DNA of 64,000 nucleotides from Liolophura sinensis (Eukaryota; Mollusca; Polyplacophora; Chitonida; Chitonidae). Within the stretch, counting starts at the first letter, position 1. Every line of letters begins with the position of its first letter. The DNA is taken from assembly GCF_032854445.1 (NCBI RefSeq), contig NC_088301.1, forward strand, positions 11,526,281-11,590,280. The letters are read 5' to 3'. This document shows, in pieces, positions 22,500 through 35,965 of this stretch. The notes below the pieces were generated by a model. It saw nothing but the letters and a program-made list of their open reading frames with translations. It was not told where the DNA came from and made no database searches. The position numbers and the translations under genes are program-made.

Positions 22500-22762
22500 T
22501 GGCCTCCGTGGCTCAGTTGGTTAGCGCGCTAGCGCAGGGTGATGACCCAGGAGTCTCTCACCAATCCGGTCGCTGTGAGCTCAAGTCCAGCTCTTGCTGG
22601 CATCCTCTCTGGCCGTATGTGGGAGGTCTGCCGGCGGATTGTCATGGGTTTCCCCCGGGCTGTGTCCGGTTTCCACCAACCATAATGCTCACCGCCGTCG
22701 TATAAGGGAAATATTCTTGAGTACGGCTTAAAACACCAATCAAATAAATAAATAAATAAATT
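22500..22762 (+). mobile_element. SINE family S1, full-length
   Basis: This intact copy has the head GGCCTCCGTGGCTCAGTTGG, a B-box-like CTCAAGTCCAGC and an (AAATA)n tail. It is the closest copy to the one at 1500-1750. Confidence 0.86.
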
Positions 22763-25670
22763 CCCACTATATATTTGAATAACAGCGCACCTGGAAAAAT
22801 TTTTTTCTGTTAAAAAATACTGTTCAAAACAGCTTAAATAGGCATCAAGTATTATTTTGGATTTTCATTCAACCGAATAAAAGTGAAATTTGGTCTAGAC
22901 ACAGACTTATCGAGAACAGGTTAAGTCGGTTTGATTTGGTGGGTGTGCGGAAGTCAGATATTAGAACCAGATACCTACGGATAGGCGTAACTATAGTAGC
23001 TGTAAACCGTTTCAAAATAGTGGTACTAGTTCTTTCATGAGGTGAATATCACAGAATACGCCGAGTAATTTGAAACTTCGATTTACGCCAGTCATTTGCT
23101 CGTTATTGTCATTCTTATTTACGTTTTCTTTGGTGAAATATACACTGAAATACAAAGAATGAGACATAATAAAATTTGAATAAAATGAAAGGAAACCTGT
23201 CATAGGGCGGTGGTTTCGTCGAGGCTTTGTCCGGTTTCACCTTCCAAAAAGGCGATCGACGTCTTATCTGTGGAAAATGAGGACAAACCCTAATGGAAAT
23301 ATATGAATAAAAATTTTAATCAGTTGTGACCAAAAAATACAAGCAGCTCCATGCAGATGAAAATGTCATTTACTGAGAGATGAGAAAGGGTAAAAGAAAA
23401 AAATGTGCAGAAAGAGCAGACACGAAGTCCTTATGATAAGGACTAAAGGCCCACACAGTACTATTGGGTATAAAAAAATCTTCGCTCAGGCGACCAATCT
23501 CATCCAGTAAGAAGCATTGAGTCCTTAAGCCGGATTTCCAGATGGTGATAAAAACCTCGTCACTCGTATGATGCAAGAAATATGATGAATGAAAATATCC
23601 ATATGACTGAGAACCTGGACTCGAGGGCTTGCGAGATTGTCTGCACAGCGTCATGGACATCGCCCCTCTGGTCTACAGTAAGGTCAATGTTATTTCGGAT
23701 ACCAAAATAAATTTCGATCCTATGATTCTATAAGTTATCTGTGTAAAAGAAGTGAAAAGTTGATAATTTCAAATGGGGTAGTTTATACAATTATTTTCCT
23801 TTACTAGGCCACAGTTCATAGTGCGGCCTTGAAATGAGGTGAGAAGTGTTGAGTGCATCCATAACAGAAATGTGAAATGCAACACTCATGCTTTAATTTG
23901 ATCCTTTATTTCTTTTACGAGGATTTTTCACTGCGTAATGGTCATTATAAAAATATTAAAACGAACGTATACACAGATGTTAATATAGATAAAAAGAAAT
24001 ATACGTGACTATTTTTGAATTGGTGAAGTTAGTACTGGAAAAAGTTTTTACATACGAGTTCAAAAGTATGTATTACTACTAAGCAGGGTTGGAGAATATA
24101 TTTAACCGACTTATAAAATTATGTACAGACTTTAAAATTAATTTATTTTCAACAATGATAAGTCTGTATGACAAAATAAAGGTATATTGCAAATATGCTG
24201 AGAGCAACTTCGCAAATGGACAGAAAGATGAAATCCAGGGAATGAAATACGGATGGTACTCTTTAGAATGTGTCTTCCATGAGTGGTATGGGTAGGGCAA
24301 TCAAGGAAATAATGATATGTATTTTCATATATATGATTGCATTTATTGCTTACTTGTATTAAGACTGGCCATCAACAATTTTGTATACAAAGAGATGCCC
24401 ATGAAGAGCGCTCAGTCCCATTGTCATGCTTCAGTTCACAAGGGAGGAAAGAGTGTGAAATGAATTGTACGCAGACGCTAATTCACAGGCGATAATATTT
24501 TGAGAGCACAGAAAGCTCTTAACAGTATTCGAAGAAGAGTGATGGATATGAGCAGGTACTGAATCCCATTGTTTGGCTGTCTTAGCAAAGAGGAGGGAAA
24601 AAAATCGGCAAATTACATTTTACTATAATCAATAGTCTTTTTTCCTGAATTGTACGCATCTACTTCAATATCATATTTGAGTCATTAAGGTGCTTAGGTA
24701 TGGTGAAGGTGATTGATGATTTCACGGAAAGGCAACATGGACGGCATCAACAAAAACTGTACAAGGGTTTGTATTATAGTTCGTTTAACAGAGACTTGTA
24801 GTAAATTCAATATAACCCCCGTGATCATAAAATTGGTTTCAATTCATCCTCCAAGAACCCCCCCCCCCAACCCCCCATCCCCCCAAAAGAAACCCCCAAA
24901 AAAAAACAAAACAAAAGAAACCAAACAACCCCCCCCCCCCCCAAAAAAAAACCCAACAGGATTACCATTGAACAAGGTGCAACGAGGAACGATACAGCCT
25001 GAGTTGTACATGCATTCGTCAGATGTACCATTTCTGACATCTCATCATTAGTCAATTGAAATCTGCTGCACCACCACTGGAATATCTCACAGCCACATGT
25101 GAACTACTGGACAGAAAAGTTTTAAAACTGTGGTCACTTCTCAGTTACAGCTGGAGGTTCATGCTGTTTTACCCTGAATTTTAGACTTATTCTAGGAAAA
25201 GGCTATTCGTAGCCTTTGAAAGGAAGACCCTCTCTGATATGTTTTCCCTCGACACAAAATTCAGACGTCGTTGCTGCTAATAAAGTCTGTATGTCCACGC
25301 ATTGACATTTGTACATTGGAAGTGTTTCCATTCTGTACGGCATGTTTTTCCCCAGTAGAATGAGTGATGTTTATCTCTTCCTACATCCATGTCCACGAAT
25401 TCTCAGAGGAAAGGCGTATGTCAAAGGCAGACGAACTTGTTCGGAACCAATCGCAAATGACTTGCATATTATCACGTGGTAAGTACGCTAAATGTGAGAA
25501 ATTAACTGGAAACCAACACCCTTCGTCAGCATGGCAAGGTTTGCCTTCATCGACAGCAAGGAAGCTCTAGGGAGTTTTATGACTTTCCACAAGGGATTTA
25601 CATCAAATGAAACATCTACCTATTTATTTGAATTGTGTTCCACGCCGCTCCCCTCAATATGTCTCTTACT
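22763..25670. other. Intergenic, no supported gene
   Basis: A 68-codon forward frame at 24089-24295 faintly resembles a reverse-transcriptase segment (M-I-S-L-Y-D-K-I-K-V), but it is too short to support. The poly-C/A tract is at 24858. Confidence 0.5.
24858..24953 (-). other. Poly-C/poly-A tract (G-quadruplex potential on minus strand)
   Basis: C-runs of 11, 6, 6, 5 and 14 alternate with A-runs. Proline/lysine-rich frames here are artefacts of composition. Confidence 0.75.
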
Positions 25671-25684
25671 TCCATAAGTGTCAC

Positions 25685-25995
25685 CCGATAGCACAGCTGG
25701 TATAGCGCCCGGTTCGGGAGCGCTAGATCTAGGGTCAATCCTGGGTCGAGTCACACCTAAGGCTTGGTGTTCAGCATGAAGGGGATAGTGCAACTACTGG
25801 TTGACTCCTGTCACTATAATGGCTCGGGTGGGTTGGCTTACTTGTCTTCGGTAAGTCGTCGCAGCACTAGATAAAAAACGGTCGAAATCCGTCCTGCAAC
25901 AAGGAGGCACATTACAAGCACATGCATTTCTTCGTCGTCATATGACTGAAAAATTGTTAAGTACCACGTTAAACCCCAAGCACGCACTCACTCAC
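25685..25995 (+). mobile_element. SINE family S2 with 14-bp target-site duplication
   Basis: It starts CCGATAGCACAGCTGGTATA and ends with the (CACT)n tail. TCCATAAGTGTCAC is repeated at 25671-25684 and 25996-26009. An internal deletion is visible around 25855 compared with 12380-12715. Confidence 0.88.
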
Positions 25996-26329
25996 TCCAT
26001 AAGTGTCACGTTTATGATATGGAGGAAATCCGCCATAAACACCACTCTTACAAAAAAAAAATCACCTTGTGACGCCCTGCGTTCTCTTTCGAGACTTGTG
26101 ACGTTTGACTTCGTGCAATGGAAGTAACAATCCGGTAATGGTCTTCCGGAAAGTAAACTTTCACCTTATATTACACATGATTAGATTATAAGTCTGCACA
26201 CTTTTTTCCGTTTAGCACACCTCTTCGGAGGTTGAGCTACGGTGAAACAACGACATTACGAATCGATGGCACGATGACCCCCTCCTCTACCCTTCCCACC
26301 ATACCATATCGTCGTTTTATTGTGTCACT

Positions 26330-26672
26330 GTTTCGTAACAGTGTATCATCGTGCCATCGTGCTATCGTGCTATCGCGTCTTATCATGGTGCCATCGTGTC
26401 TTACCATGGTGCCATGGCGTCTTACCATAGTGCTATGGCGTCTTACCATCGTGCCATCGCATCTTACCATCGTGCTATAGCGTCTTACCATGGTGCCAAC
26501 GTGTCTTATCATGGTGCCATCGCGTCTTACCATAATGCCATCGCATCTTTCCATCTTGCCATCGCGTCTTTTGGTGCCGTTGCGTCTTATAGTGCCATAG
26601 CGTCTTGCCATCGTGCCATCACGTCTAACCATCGTGCCATCGCCTCTAACCATCGTGTCATCGCGTCTTACT
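26330..26672. repeat. 21-bp minisatellite, open on both strands
   Basis: About 16 units of CATCGTGCCATCGCGTCTTAC occur. As 21 is a multiple of three and the unit lacks stops in some frames, open frames appear on both strands (Y-H-G-A-I-A-S forward, M-V-R-R-D-G-T reverse). These are artefacts of the repeat. Confidence 0.85.
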
Positions 26673-29462
26673 AGCCATAGACCTACCTCCCAAATTTTCG
26701 TTTCTTTGATAGCTTTTTGTCAGTTTTTATCAGTCGATGTAAATAGCTGATGCTCTTTTCATTTCATGCAAAGTGCTCTCATATAAACATAAAAGGCTCT
26801 GTCATACACAATTCTATGATTTTCTGCATTTTGGTCAGTGAAATTAGCTCCCCAAGTCTGGCTGATGGGTAAAGCTATGTTTTGATTGGGTTACTTAAGT
26901 CCCATGGTCATATGTCTGTTGAGTATAAATAGGGCAATGTTCCCAGTATTTTCCACATGACACTAATCATCTGAAACGGTAATTAGTACAGTTTGTGGTA
27001 GCTACCACTAAATCTTCGTACATGTAGGTAGGTAAGTAAAATAGCATAGTTTGATACAGGGAACTGTATCTTCCTGTCAGCAAGATTGATAAGCTTCATA
27101 ATCACCCTTGCTTTAATGTACAAATAAAAGTCTTCAGAAACCAACTTTTCCGACAACCAGTGGTATTGTGGCTCGAGTACTTCCGCCAGGGGATTTTCAG
27201 CCAATCAGTGACCGTCCCTTATAAATGTGTATTTCCTTGTTTCGAAGCAAATGCATCTAACGATTCCTTCCTTGACACAACATTATACACTAGCAACAAG
27301 CGGTGCAATGAACGTTGAAGTTTTTTTACCGAAATGAACAGGCAGCGGAAAGTCATTGTGTTATCAGACAATACCGGTGATGTCGAATAATTCTACTAAT
27401 TTCTATCATGCCAATGTTGCCCCAAAATGACCGTCTCCCGGTAACGTTTCACAAGCCTATGTACAGGAAGCTATTTTTGGCGCTAGCACTTCTCCTACGT
27501 GTGCTGTGAAAAAAATTTATTCCATATACACCACATAGTTGTCACTAGAGCCACTTTCCAGTGCTATGTTGTTTTGAACTCCCGTCAGTGGCAACAATTT
27601 CGGTGCCTGTAAAACTTTGTAGTGGAACCTGATTGGGCCATGAATCATGCATATTTATGAACTAAAGTTCAGGGCTTTGAAGAGTTAACATGGCTCAGCA
27701 AGTCAAGGTAAATGATATTGGACATCGCTATAGCTTGATGCAAATGAGAGAGCTGGGTCATTCTCAGTACCATGCCTAATAATACATCAGAACACTTGAT
27801 ATATATAAGAGTGATATACAAATGGGAGTGAAATATATAACAAATTCTCTTGGATTGTCACGGTGCTTTTATACTAGAATAAGAGTGTGTTACAGCCCAA
27901 TACGGACTTATGTTTACTGGTTGTGTACTGATCGACTGCTTGATTTGTGGTGCTTTTATCAATATTATAACTGTTCATTTATTGGTGACCTTTATTATTG
28001 TTTGATTGGTTTTCACAGTATGGTGGTGTCACTCCTTCGTTTAATCATGCCATCGGTTCATGCCATCGTCAGAAATGGAGTGATGGAAAGATACTACAAT
28101 TTTGGCTTTAATCAGCTTCCATAGACGATTGACAGCTGCTAAACGCCATGTTTAATATTTTGTGTCTGACATGACTTTCAGGTTTATGGATGGCGAAAAC
28201 CAGAGTAATTCAGGCGTCAGGTAGCTGGCAAACTGAAGACTACAAGCAAAACAGCGAAAGCGAGATTCAAACACGCCACCTGATTGGTCAGGGCCCAATA
28301 GTCGACAGATTTAATCCATACTCCCTATAGCGCATGTGCCGCTCTCTATGCTCGCTTTACATCACTGCCCCCACTGGATAAGCTTGACCTTTGGGGCCTA
28401 AGCTAAGCCGTTCAGGTTTTACATTTATAGGCTCACCACAGCTCTCCTCGTGGTGGAACCTTTTAATCAGCATTCAGCAACGAAATTGTTTCAGGCGTTC
28501 GTTAGAATCGTGTACATACCATACAGCGAAGGAAGCGTGGATCTATAAAATATGAAATGATATAACCAACAATTTTTATTGACTTGGAAGATGACATTAA
28601 AGACATCTGTCTTCATGAAAGGAATTAACTATGTAAACTGTCAGCTACTTGGCAAACTATACGGCTGGTGTCGCCATTGATCATAGGGAATTCTGCCTTC
28701 AATACCTTTGAGGCGTGTAATTCCTTTAATGGCTGTTTACAAAACACATTATTTGGCCCCGCCAAGAACGTTAAAATATTTACGTTCAACAACGATTTAA
28801 TGCCAGCAACAGAGTGGAGAGTATTTTCCGCCGAACAGGCATCAGTGACACCTTGAAAATGTCACTAGCAATACAATGCTTACTAATGTGGGTATTCTTA
28901 ACAAACTCTGGATAATCATACAACTGCCAGCACCAGTTCTAACTACAATACACAAGACTGTTAATGGTTGTGGCCTCACTGAACGAAAGTCATTATGAAA
29001 CAGCTTCAACCTTTTTACAAGTGTAATGCTCCAGAGGAAACGAAACACTCAAAATAGTTGTCACTGACTTGTCTTCCCAACTGTCAGTTGTGGGCGGTGT
29101 GCTAATATACACAATAAATGGAGAGTCTCTTTCAAACTCCTTCGCGCGTGTCACGCAACATACTGGCTGGTACATTTACCTCCCCGATTAATACACCGTC
29201 GTGCTGTTTATTTCTGCAAATGAAAGGATTCGAACTTGTTTACATGTTAGATTTATTTTTCATGATTTAAATGTAGGTGAAATATCAAGATTTCATTCAG
29301 TGAGAAAGGTGACTTAGTTTATATCATTTGATATTGTTTTTGTTATTACATAGTTCACACGCAGCTTTGAAATATCCAGGTCAAATGCTCAACTTGAGGT
29401 TGATTGCGAAAAGAGTGAGAGAGAACGGTAGCATAAAATATACCCTTGTAGTTGTGTATTCA
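26673..29462. other. Intergenic, no gene seen
   Basis: A 100-codon frame at 27822-28124 lacks family features. CGCTTTACATCAC near 28357 also occurs near 8169, suggesting a degraded repeat. Confidence 0.5.
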
Positions 29463-29762
29463 TGAGGATTATCTTAAACCCTAATCGTTCCCGTGACCAG
29501 TTAATTCTAGACTTCAAATAAATTGCCATTAACATCACTACATTATTTTACCTAATTCTACTTAAGCCATGATGCTAGGGGACGTGTATATTGCTACTAT
29601 CGATACAGTTATATGAAGGATAAAACCCTCACGGGGGTAAATTGACAAGAGGCCTTATTTCACCGGTTACGTGTGACCAATTGACAGTTATCACACTGTT
29701 GTCGTTGCTCTGGTCTTACTCTCTGTGTTGTACGTCTTTAATTGTATCCGATAGGATTTAAG
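29463..29762 (+). repeat. Dispersed repeat R5, copy 1
   Basis: It shares the core TAACATCACTAC, AAGCCATG, AATAAAACCCT, ACACTGT-GTCGT and GCTCTGG with 46765-47025, 42368-42530 and, in reverse, 56335-56575. A reverse fragment at 30865-30960 may be its other end. Confidence 0.65.
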
Positions 29763-32700
29763 CAGTGGCTGTACCACAGTCAATCGCTTTCAACATTTCG
29801 TCTATATACAACTACTTGTTTAATCACTCATACGCACTTAACGAGCATGATCAATCTTCACTGATATGTAACACTATAAGCTCCTCACGCTGATGTGTTG
29901 GATATCCATAATATGGCATAGAAAATACAATTAATATACTTTGTCTGATTCTTAATGTTAAACTCCAGGAAAATTATAGTTTTCGAGACGGAAGGCTTCA
30001 TTGCTAGGAGTGTTTTTAAAAGAAACAAACTCTAAGACAGGTATTCAACACAAAATGGCCCCATTATGACCACAGTCAAAACTAATGCCGCGTTGATGAC
30101 GTGACGGAGATACAGATACCAGATCAACTCTGTGTATTGTATTTTTCATTCCGCAAGAATAAGACAGTCAGAACCAAATAAAAAGCAATAAATCACATTT
30201 TTGTTTTGCAGCTTTAATTCCCACGGCTTATAGTTTGTAAACCACCAGATAATTACGCTGCAAAAAACATTAGATCAGATTTCAAAATATATTTTGTTCA
30301 ATGTACGTAAGTGGCGACCACGTGTGGGGTGCGCGTGAGGCATGTTATGGCAGCATGTTCTTGTGGAGTGCACGTGAGGCATGCGCTGGATGCATGCTCA
30401 TGTGGCGTGCTTTATCGACGAAAGCTTTATCGATTATATTGTATCTTGTCGGAGGGTGGTTAGCGTTCCCGCCCAATAACCCATGACCCTTGCGGCCAGC
30501 TCATGCAGGCTTCCTCTCCGGCTGTATGTGAGAAGGTCTGTCAGCAATCAGCAAATGGTCGTGGATTTCTCAGGGCTCGGCCCGGCTTGCTCTCGCCAAT
30601 TCCTCTGACCGCTGTCGTATAAATGAAATATTCTTGAGTGCGGCGTAAAACAACAATCAAATAATTAACCACATGTATCTCATCGAAAGACGATATTTGT
30701 CAAACAGAAGATGGAATTCTATTTCGGTTTAGCATAGTTCACTAAGTTTTCAAAAATTCCACGCAGTGTGAAATGATTGATGATAATTATACCGCTACTG
30801 AAGTTTTAAGCCTCAATGATTTTTAATCAGGTATTCAGTTAACTGGAAAATGGATAAAATAAAAGACTACTGCAGAAATAATGATAACGACATTGTGATA
30901 GTTGGCCTGGAAATGCTCACATGTATTACGGGTGAAATCCGTCCTCTTGTCAATTTCCTCCGTTAGGGCAGTATTCCAACTGTCCAACATAAAAAAGTAA
31001 AAACGTACACACCTTCTATAGCAGCATGCCCAAAGCAGAATTCTTGGTAAAAATGAAGTGATGTTAAGGTCATTATATTAAACTTCATGCACTGGTCAAA
31101 AATTACTCAAAATACTGTGCGATCACATTCAGTTAAACGAACATTCTAGGTTTCTGATTGATCAATCCGCCTTGGATAATCTATCGCATTTCGCCAAGCA
31201 GGCGAACAGTTCCGCCTTACGCGTTAGATATATTTTTTTTGTATATACACATAATGAGACAGTATATAAAACAGTACCATAATACAACTATCGCAACACA
31301 CTGGTATAGCTTACAAAGTCACATCAAAGCAGATATTCCTATGCAGGCTTTTTGCACTTGTTGAAACAAGAAAGAAAACAACACGCACAAACACAAACGC
31401 ATGCAAAAGTCGCATTAGGATGAAAGTATTTTCTATTGTGACATATGGCACAGTTCTTTTTATAACCGTGTTTATGTTTACATCTCATATGTAAATCCTG
31501 TATGTCAGACAGCGCAAATGGCAGCAACAGCGTAGTCGACCACATCAAGACCCCTATATGAACAAAAAGGGCGGAGGTATACAAATGACCTGCGCAATGC
31601 AGAGAATGAACCCTCCAAGTTGACATAAAAGCTTTATTATAGTCCTGGGAAAAGCTCTATAAAATGTGATTAAGCAAATTTCAATTATGCTGAAAAGGAC
31701 AACATCTCTTTCATAAATGTAATGGTGCTTGACTTGTGAAGGAAAATCCCTGTTTAATGTATATCATGATGTTGTCTAATTCAACCAATTCTATATGGTT
31801 TTCCCTGTGGGCAAATTTTCCATCTCATGGTTCAATGGTTTCGCCGCGTGTATAGTGTGTAAAGTGTTACGTTACCTTTCAGGTACACACATGCAGATGT
31901 ATTGTTAGCATTATTGAGACAGGTGCGTTCATTAACTGTCATCTTTGATTATGTCACCACGAAAGCCACTAGTCGAAATAACAATCACCTCAGGGCTCAC
32001 GGAGGTGTATTCGATTTCAAAACTTGAGTAAAGGCGGCGTAATTAACACGTATTTGTTAGGGTTGGGAAGAGCTATTCTCAGGTGACTGCCAGCAATACC
32101 AGCATAATTAACATGAAAGTTAATATTAATCATATCAGTAGAGTCGTGGTTTCAATGACAACAATATCGAAAATGATTTTATTACATACGCAATTATTCA
32201 TGTATTCTGGTTGGTTAGTCCCGGTAAAACGCTTGTGACAAAGATTCAGTGCTTTGTGACATACTGCGGATCAGAAATAAAGATTTAAATAATTATATGC
32301 CAACAGAATGGCACGGCCTAAGAATAAACCTCTTTCTATATCTTTTTGTATTCTGTGACGACTTACACTCCAACTAGACGTTCAAAGAGATGTACCTTAC
32401 ATAGACATATCCACTTGGGATTTCTCTACTCTCTATACGGCTGTTTCTCACAAATGATTAATCGATAGAATTTTATAACTAATTGTTTCTTTGTTTAACA
32501 AAACCGATCATCGCTACATTAACGTCAACGGCAACAAGGCGACTTCAATTATGCTTCTTACAAGGGTTCCTGTTCATGGGATGCCTCTTTGTTCATCGAT
32601 TTGTTTGAATTTTTCATTAACAACGTCTGTGTGAAATTCAGGAAAACCATATATCAGCAATGTATAAGTATTTCGCCCCACCGTCTTTGTGTTCACCTCA

Positions 32701-33480
32701 CCAAACTCAACACCCACGTTTAAAAACCACGTTTGTTTTCAATAAAAATATATGAAAATATATATGAAAAATATGTTTTTTTTTCTGCTCCAAAGCATAT
32801 ACAGTATATTATGATGTTTTCAAGACATTGCTATATGGAACACTTTGGCAACTATTTTCCTCATTTTAATATATGACGTTATCTGAGTAAAACACTATGG
32901 ATCATCTCAGTTATAATTATTAGTTATGTTTATGAGCAAGCTGTCATTGGTTTACTCATCGACAGATTATTGCCCTGGAGAACAAGATTAATAAGTGATT
33001 AGTAGTGTTACTTGCCCTCGTCGCATAGGGCTTGCACTAAATGCAACTTATTAAACTATAGGTCCACAAACTGTATAAGGTGGGAATACAACACTGGCTA
33101 CAGTACAACATAGGTATTTGTCCTGAATTCATCCGTATTGTAAGCGGACGTCCCGCATACGATCTACGCGTTATAACAAACCCTATCCACGGCTTGTTCT
33201 TGCTGACAGACAGGAACTATTTTCAGTTTGAGTGCTAGTGAAGAGCGTTGGAGTCAACTGTTTTCACAACGAGAGAGAACGCGGGACTGCCCAGTGTAAC
33301 ATACGAGCGATTTACATCCGTCGTCTTGACGTCGTGGGCACGATCTCACGGTCACTCCTGGGTTCCGGACGATAGCTAAGGATACCCTTAGAAGGTTCTG
33401 ACTTTCTGTGCAAGAGTGAGCATAAGATGAGGGGTCTGGACGACTTGAATATAAAAGGCTGTTGCGCAGGTTATCGTTCG
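29763..33480. other. Intergenic, no gene seen
   Basis: It holds the S1 copy at 30450 and a reverse R5 fragment at 30865-30960. A Cys-rich reverse frame at 31339-31626 owes its Cys run to a CA-rich stretch. Confidence 0.5.
30450..30666 (+). mobile_element. SINE family S1, degraded
   Basis: The head is poorly kept, but the body (GCTCATGCAGGCTTCCTCTC, then CGTATAAATGAAATATTCTT) and tail match the family. Confidence 0.7.
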
Positions 33481-33488
33481 AATAAACT

Positions 33489-33749
33489 TTTTTCTTGTTT
33501 TTTACGCCATACTCAAGAATATTTCACTTATACGATGGCGGCCAGCATTCTGATGGGAGGAAATCAGACAGAGCCCGTGGGAAACCCACGACCATCCGCA
33601 GGTTGCCGAAAGATCTTTCCACGTATGGTCGGAGAGGAAGCCAGCATGAGCTGAACTTGAACTCATAGCGACCGCATTGGTGAGAGGCTTCAGGGTCATT
33701 GCGCTGCTCTAGCACGCTAATCAACACAGCCACGAAGGGCCCTCATTCC
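33489..33749 (-). mobile_element. SINE family S1, near full-length
   Basis: The copy runs from the tail side to the head (CCACGAAGGGCCC). AATAAACT occurs directly before it (33481-33488) and after it (33750-33757), a candidate 8-bp target-site duplication. Confidence 0.82.
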
Positions 33750-33757
33750 AATAAACT

Positions 33758-34984
33758 GAAGTGAAGTGATTGCTAACTGTGAACAGTTAAATGAGAGGCT
33801 GTACTTGTAGAAAGCAATGTGTTTACGTCTATAAAATAGCCATTTGCTTTCGTTGCTATATTTACTGTTTGTAGAGGATAAGGCAACTTGTGATGTAAGT
33901 AAATGAGAAATGATTCATATTATTTCTGTTCCAGGCTCCTCCAAAAATGGATGTGTTTAAAATTAGTCTACTTTACTACGACCTTAATATCAAGTAAGCA
34001 TAAAAAAATTCAGAAACACCGAAAGAGGCAGATCTTGATGACTATCGTGTTTCTGAAAAGAAACGAAATCTAGAAAGCACGTTGTTGTGTTAAGCAATTT
34101 GGAAAAATTGTTCGAAATGATGAAAGTTGGAATAATAGAACGAATCAAGGTGTGGCATCTTTGCAGATTTTAGTACAAGCGCTGGTTGGTAACTAGGACG
34201 ATTTGAGATTCTCAGAAATGTGTGTGTGTGTGTGTTTAGAGTAACTGATGCCACTTAATAAATTAATCGTCACCATGAAAACATGCGAGAAACATCGGCG
34301 TTATATTTAAAAGCCAGAAAGTAACGGTTACACTGCTTGCATGCCCAGATAAGTTTTCACGACTTACTAGAACTTTCACCATGATTGTTTTTATTTCCGT
34401 AATGCAATTATAAAATGAACTTCAGAAGTGGCGAATGGTACACAATTTCAGTATATAGTAATGATTAACCCAGAAAGGCATGCAACACCCAGGGAGCTGT
34501 AAATGAGTAAGTTTCGTCGTTGATGCCGCAGGAACCAGTGGTCGTGAACATCCGAGTGTTTTATACAGGGTTGTCATACCTCTCCTGAAGATAAACGTTA
34601 TAGGCGATTCCACAGTCATCTATATTTTGTAACACTTAAAGTGTATTCAAAATCGACATTGTTCATTAGTTTAAAAGGGTGCGTCTATTTCAGCATACAA
34701 GATGCCATTAAATTAAAAAAACAACATTCAAACAACACAAACATTCGGCATATCATTATCTCTATCAAAATCCCATATATGAATTGCTTGTATGACCTTG
34801 GTGACTATTGAAGGTCGACAGCACTCATGTCGCCGTTTTCGCGTGCAATTTAACGTTCGATGAAAACATCTTCCACCACTATTCACTTATGTATGCGTCA
34901 CATGCACGTGCGAGTTTGTTAAACTTGCCATAGGTTTACCCTAGAAACTCCGGTGTCCTTCCCGATAAAACTGACCGCCATTAA
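33758..34984. other. Intergenic, no gene seen
   Basis: A short (TG)n run is near 34220. Nothing else is identifiable. Confidence 0.55.
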
Positions 34985-35965
34985 TTGTACAAGTGACAAA
35001 GGATCTGGTATGGTAAGGCGGGGGTATTGGCCCCAGTTCAAGAAGCATAACTAACTGCAGCTATAAGTGACACTCACAAAGCTACTTTTTTCAGTTCTTT
35101 TTTAAATCTTCTTTGCTGTTATTTGGCCAGCATATGACCTATAAAGCCCCAAACATGCACTAAAGCGATGTATAGGTCTTAAAATCGAAAAAATGGTACC
35201 CTGCTCCAGTCACAATGAAAAATCTTTTTGTTTTGCCTTAGACACTGTAGAGTGGAAAATTCTTGACAACAAATGTAACTTTCTGAAAATTCTTGAGCAA
35301 GCAGTTAAACACCAATCAATTAAATAAATATATAACAAATATAACTTTTAGCCTTTTACCTCCGCTACGCATAACATGTTTATGTTAATGGTAGCTAGAA
35401 GACCACATGCGCTCTCAACCAGGATTCACGTATGATTTCTCAACAGTTGCCACGTGTTACGTGACACCACAGCTTATACATTGTAATTCACGATAAGACT
35501 TCTTTAATGTAAGGCGGCCCCTATCTTTACCTACATAAAAGTATGTTTCCAAAGAAATGAAGAAGCGGGAAGATTCGAACTCTTCCTCGAGGTTGACTTC
35601 GTTAGACCACTGTAATATGAAGGATGCCCGAGAGACTATGGCAGAAATACGGATTTTAAGCTCGCCAAAATGACAAAAGTGATCACCTTATAAAGTTTAT
35701 GTTTTACATATGAAGACAAACCTTAACCAAAATAAAACTTTGAACAAGTAGAAATAAATATATGAAAGTTTCAGTAAATATATTTTTCTGGTTAACATTG
35801 ATCTTTCTGTGAAAAGAACACAGTGCCCCGTTTGAACGAAACATTGAAGTCTTTAAAAGGAACTTCATCTTTGGTCGGCTATTACTAAGCAGCCATCTCT
35901 TTTATGGTTATATAGCTTTCATGGATGTTTAATGCATCTGATTTGGAAATTTCCAGGGTTTTACT
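34985..35965 (+). repeat. Dispersed repeat R4, single long copy
   Basis: It matches 8994-9463 (in reverse) and 9630-10250. Shared landmarks are GGTATGGTAAGGCGGGG, AGTTGCCACGTGTTACG, AAAAGTATGTTTCCAAAGAA and CCATCTCTTTTATGG. It is noncoding and diverged. Confidence 0.72.

Noticed and set aside
24089-24295. 68-codon frame vaguely like reverse transcriptase
   Set aside because: Too short, no catalytic motif and equally open on the other strand.
25685-25755. tRNA gene-like sequence
   Set aside because: It is the tRNA-derived head of an S2 SINE, with a target-site duplication around the whole element.
26237-26653. 138-codon reverse frame of M-V-R-R-D-G-T repeats
   Set aside because: A by-product of the 21-bp minisatellite.
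31339-31626. Cys-rich reverse frame resembling a secreted peptide
   Set aside because: The Cys run comes from CA-rich simple sequence at its C-terminal end; no cleavage-site pattern.
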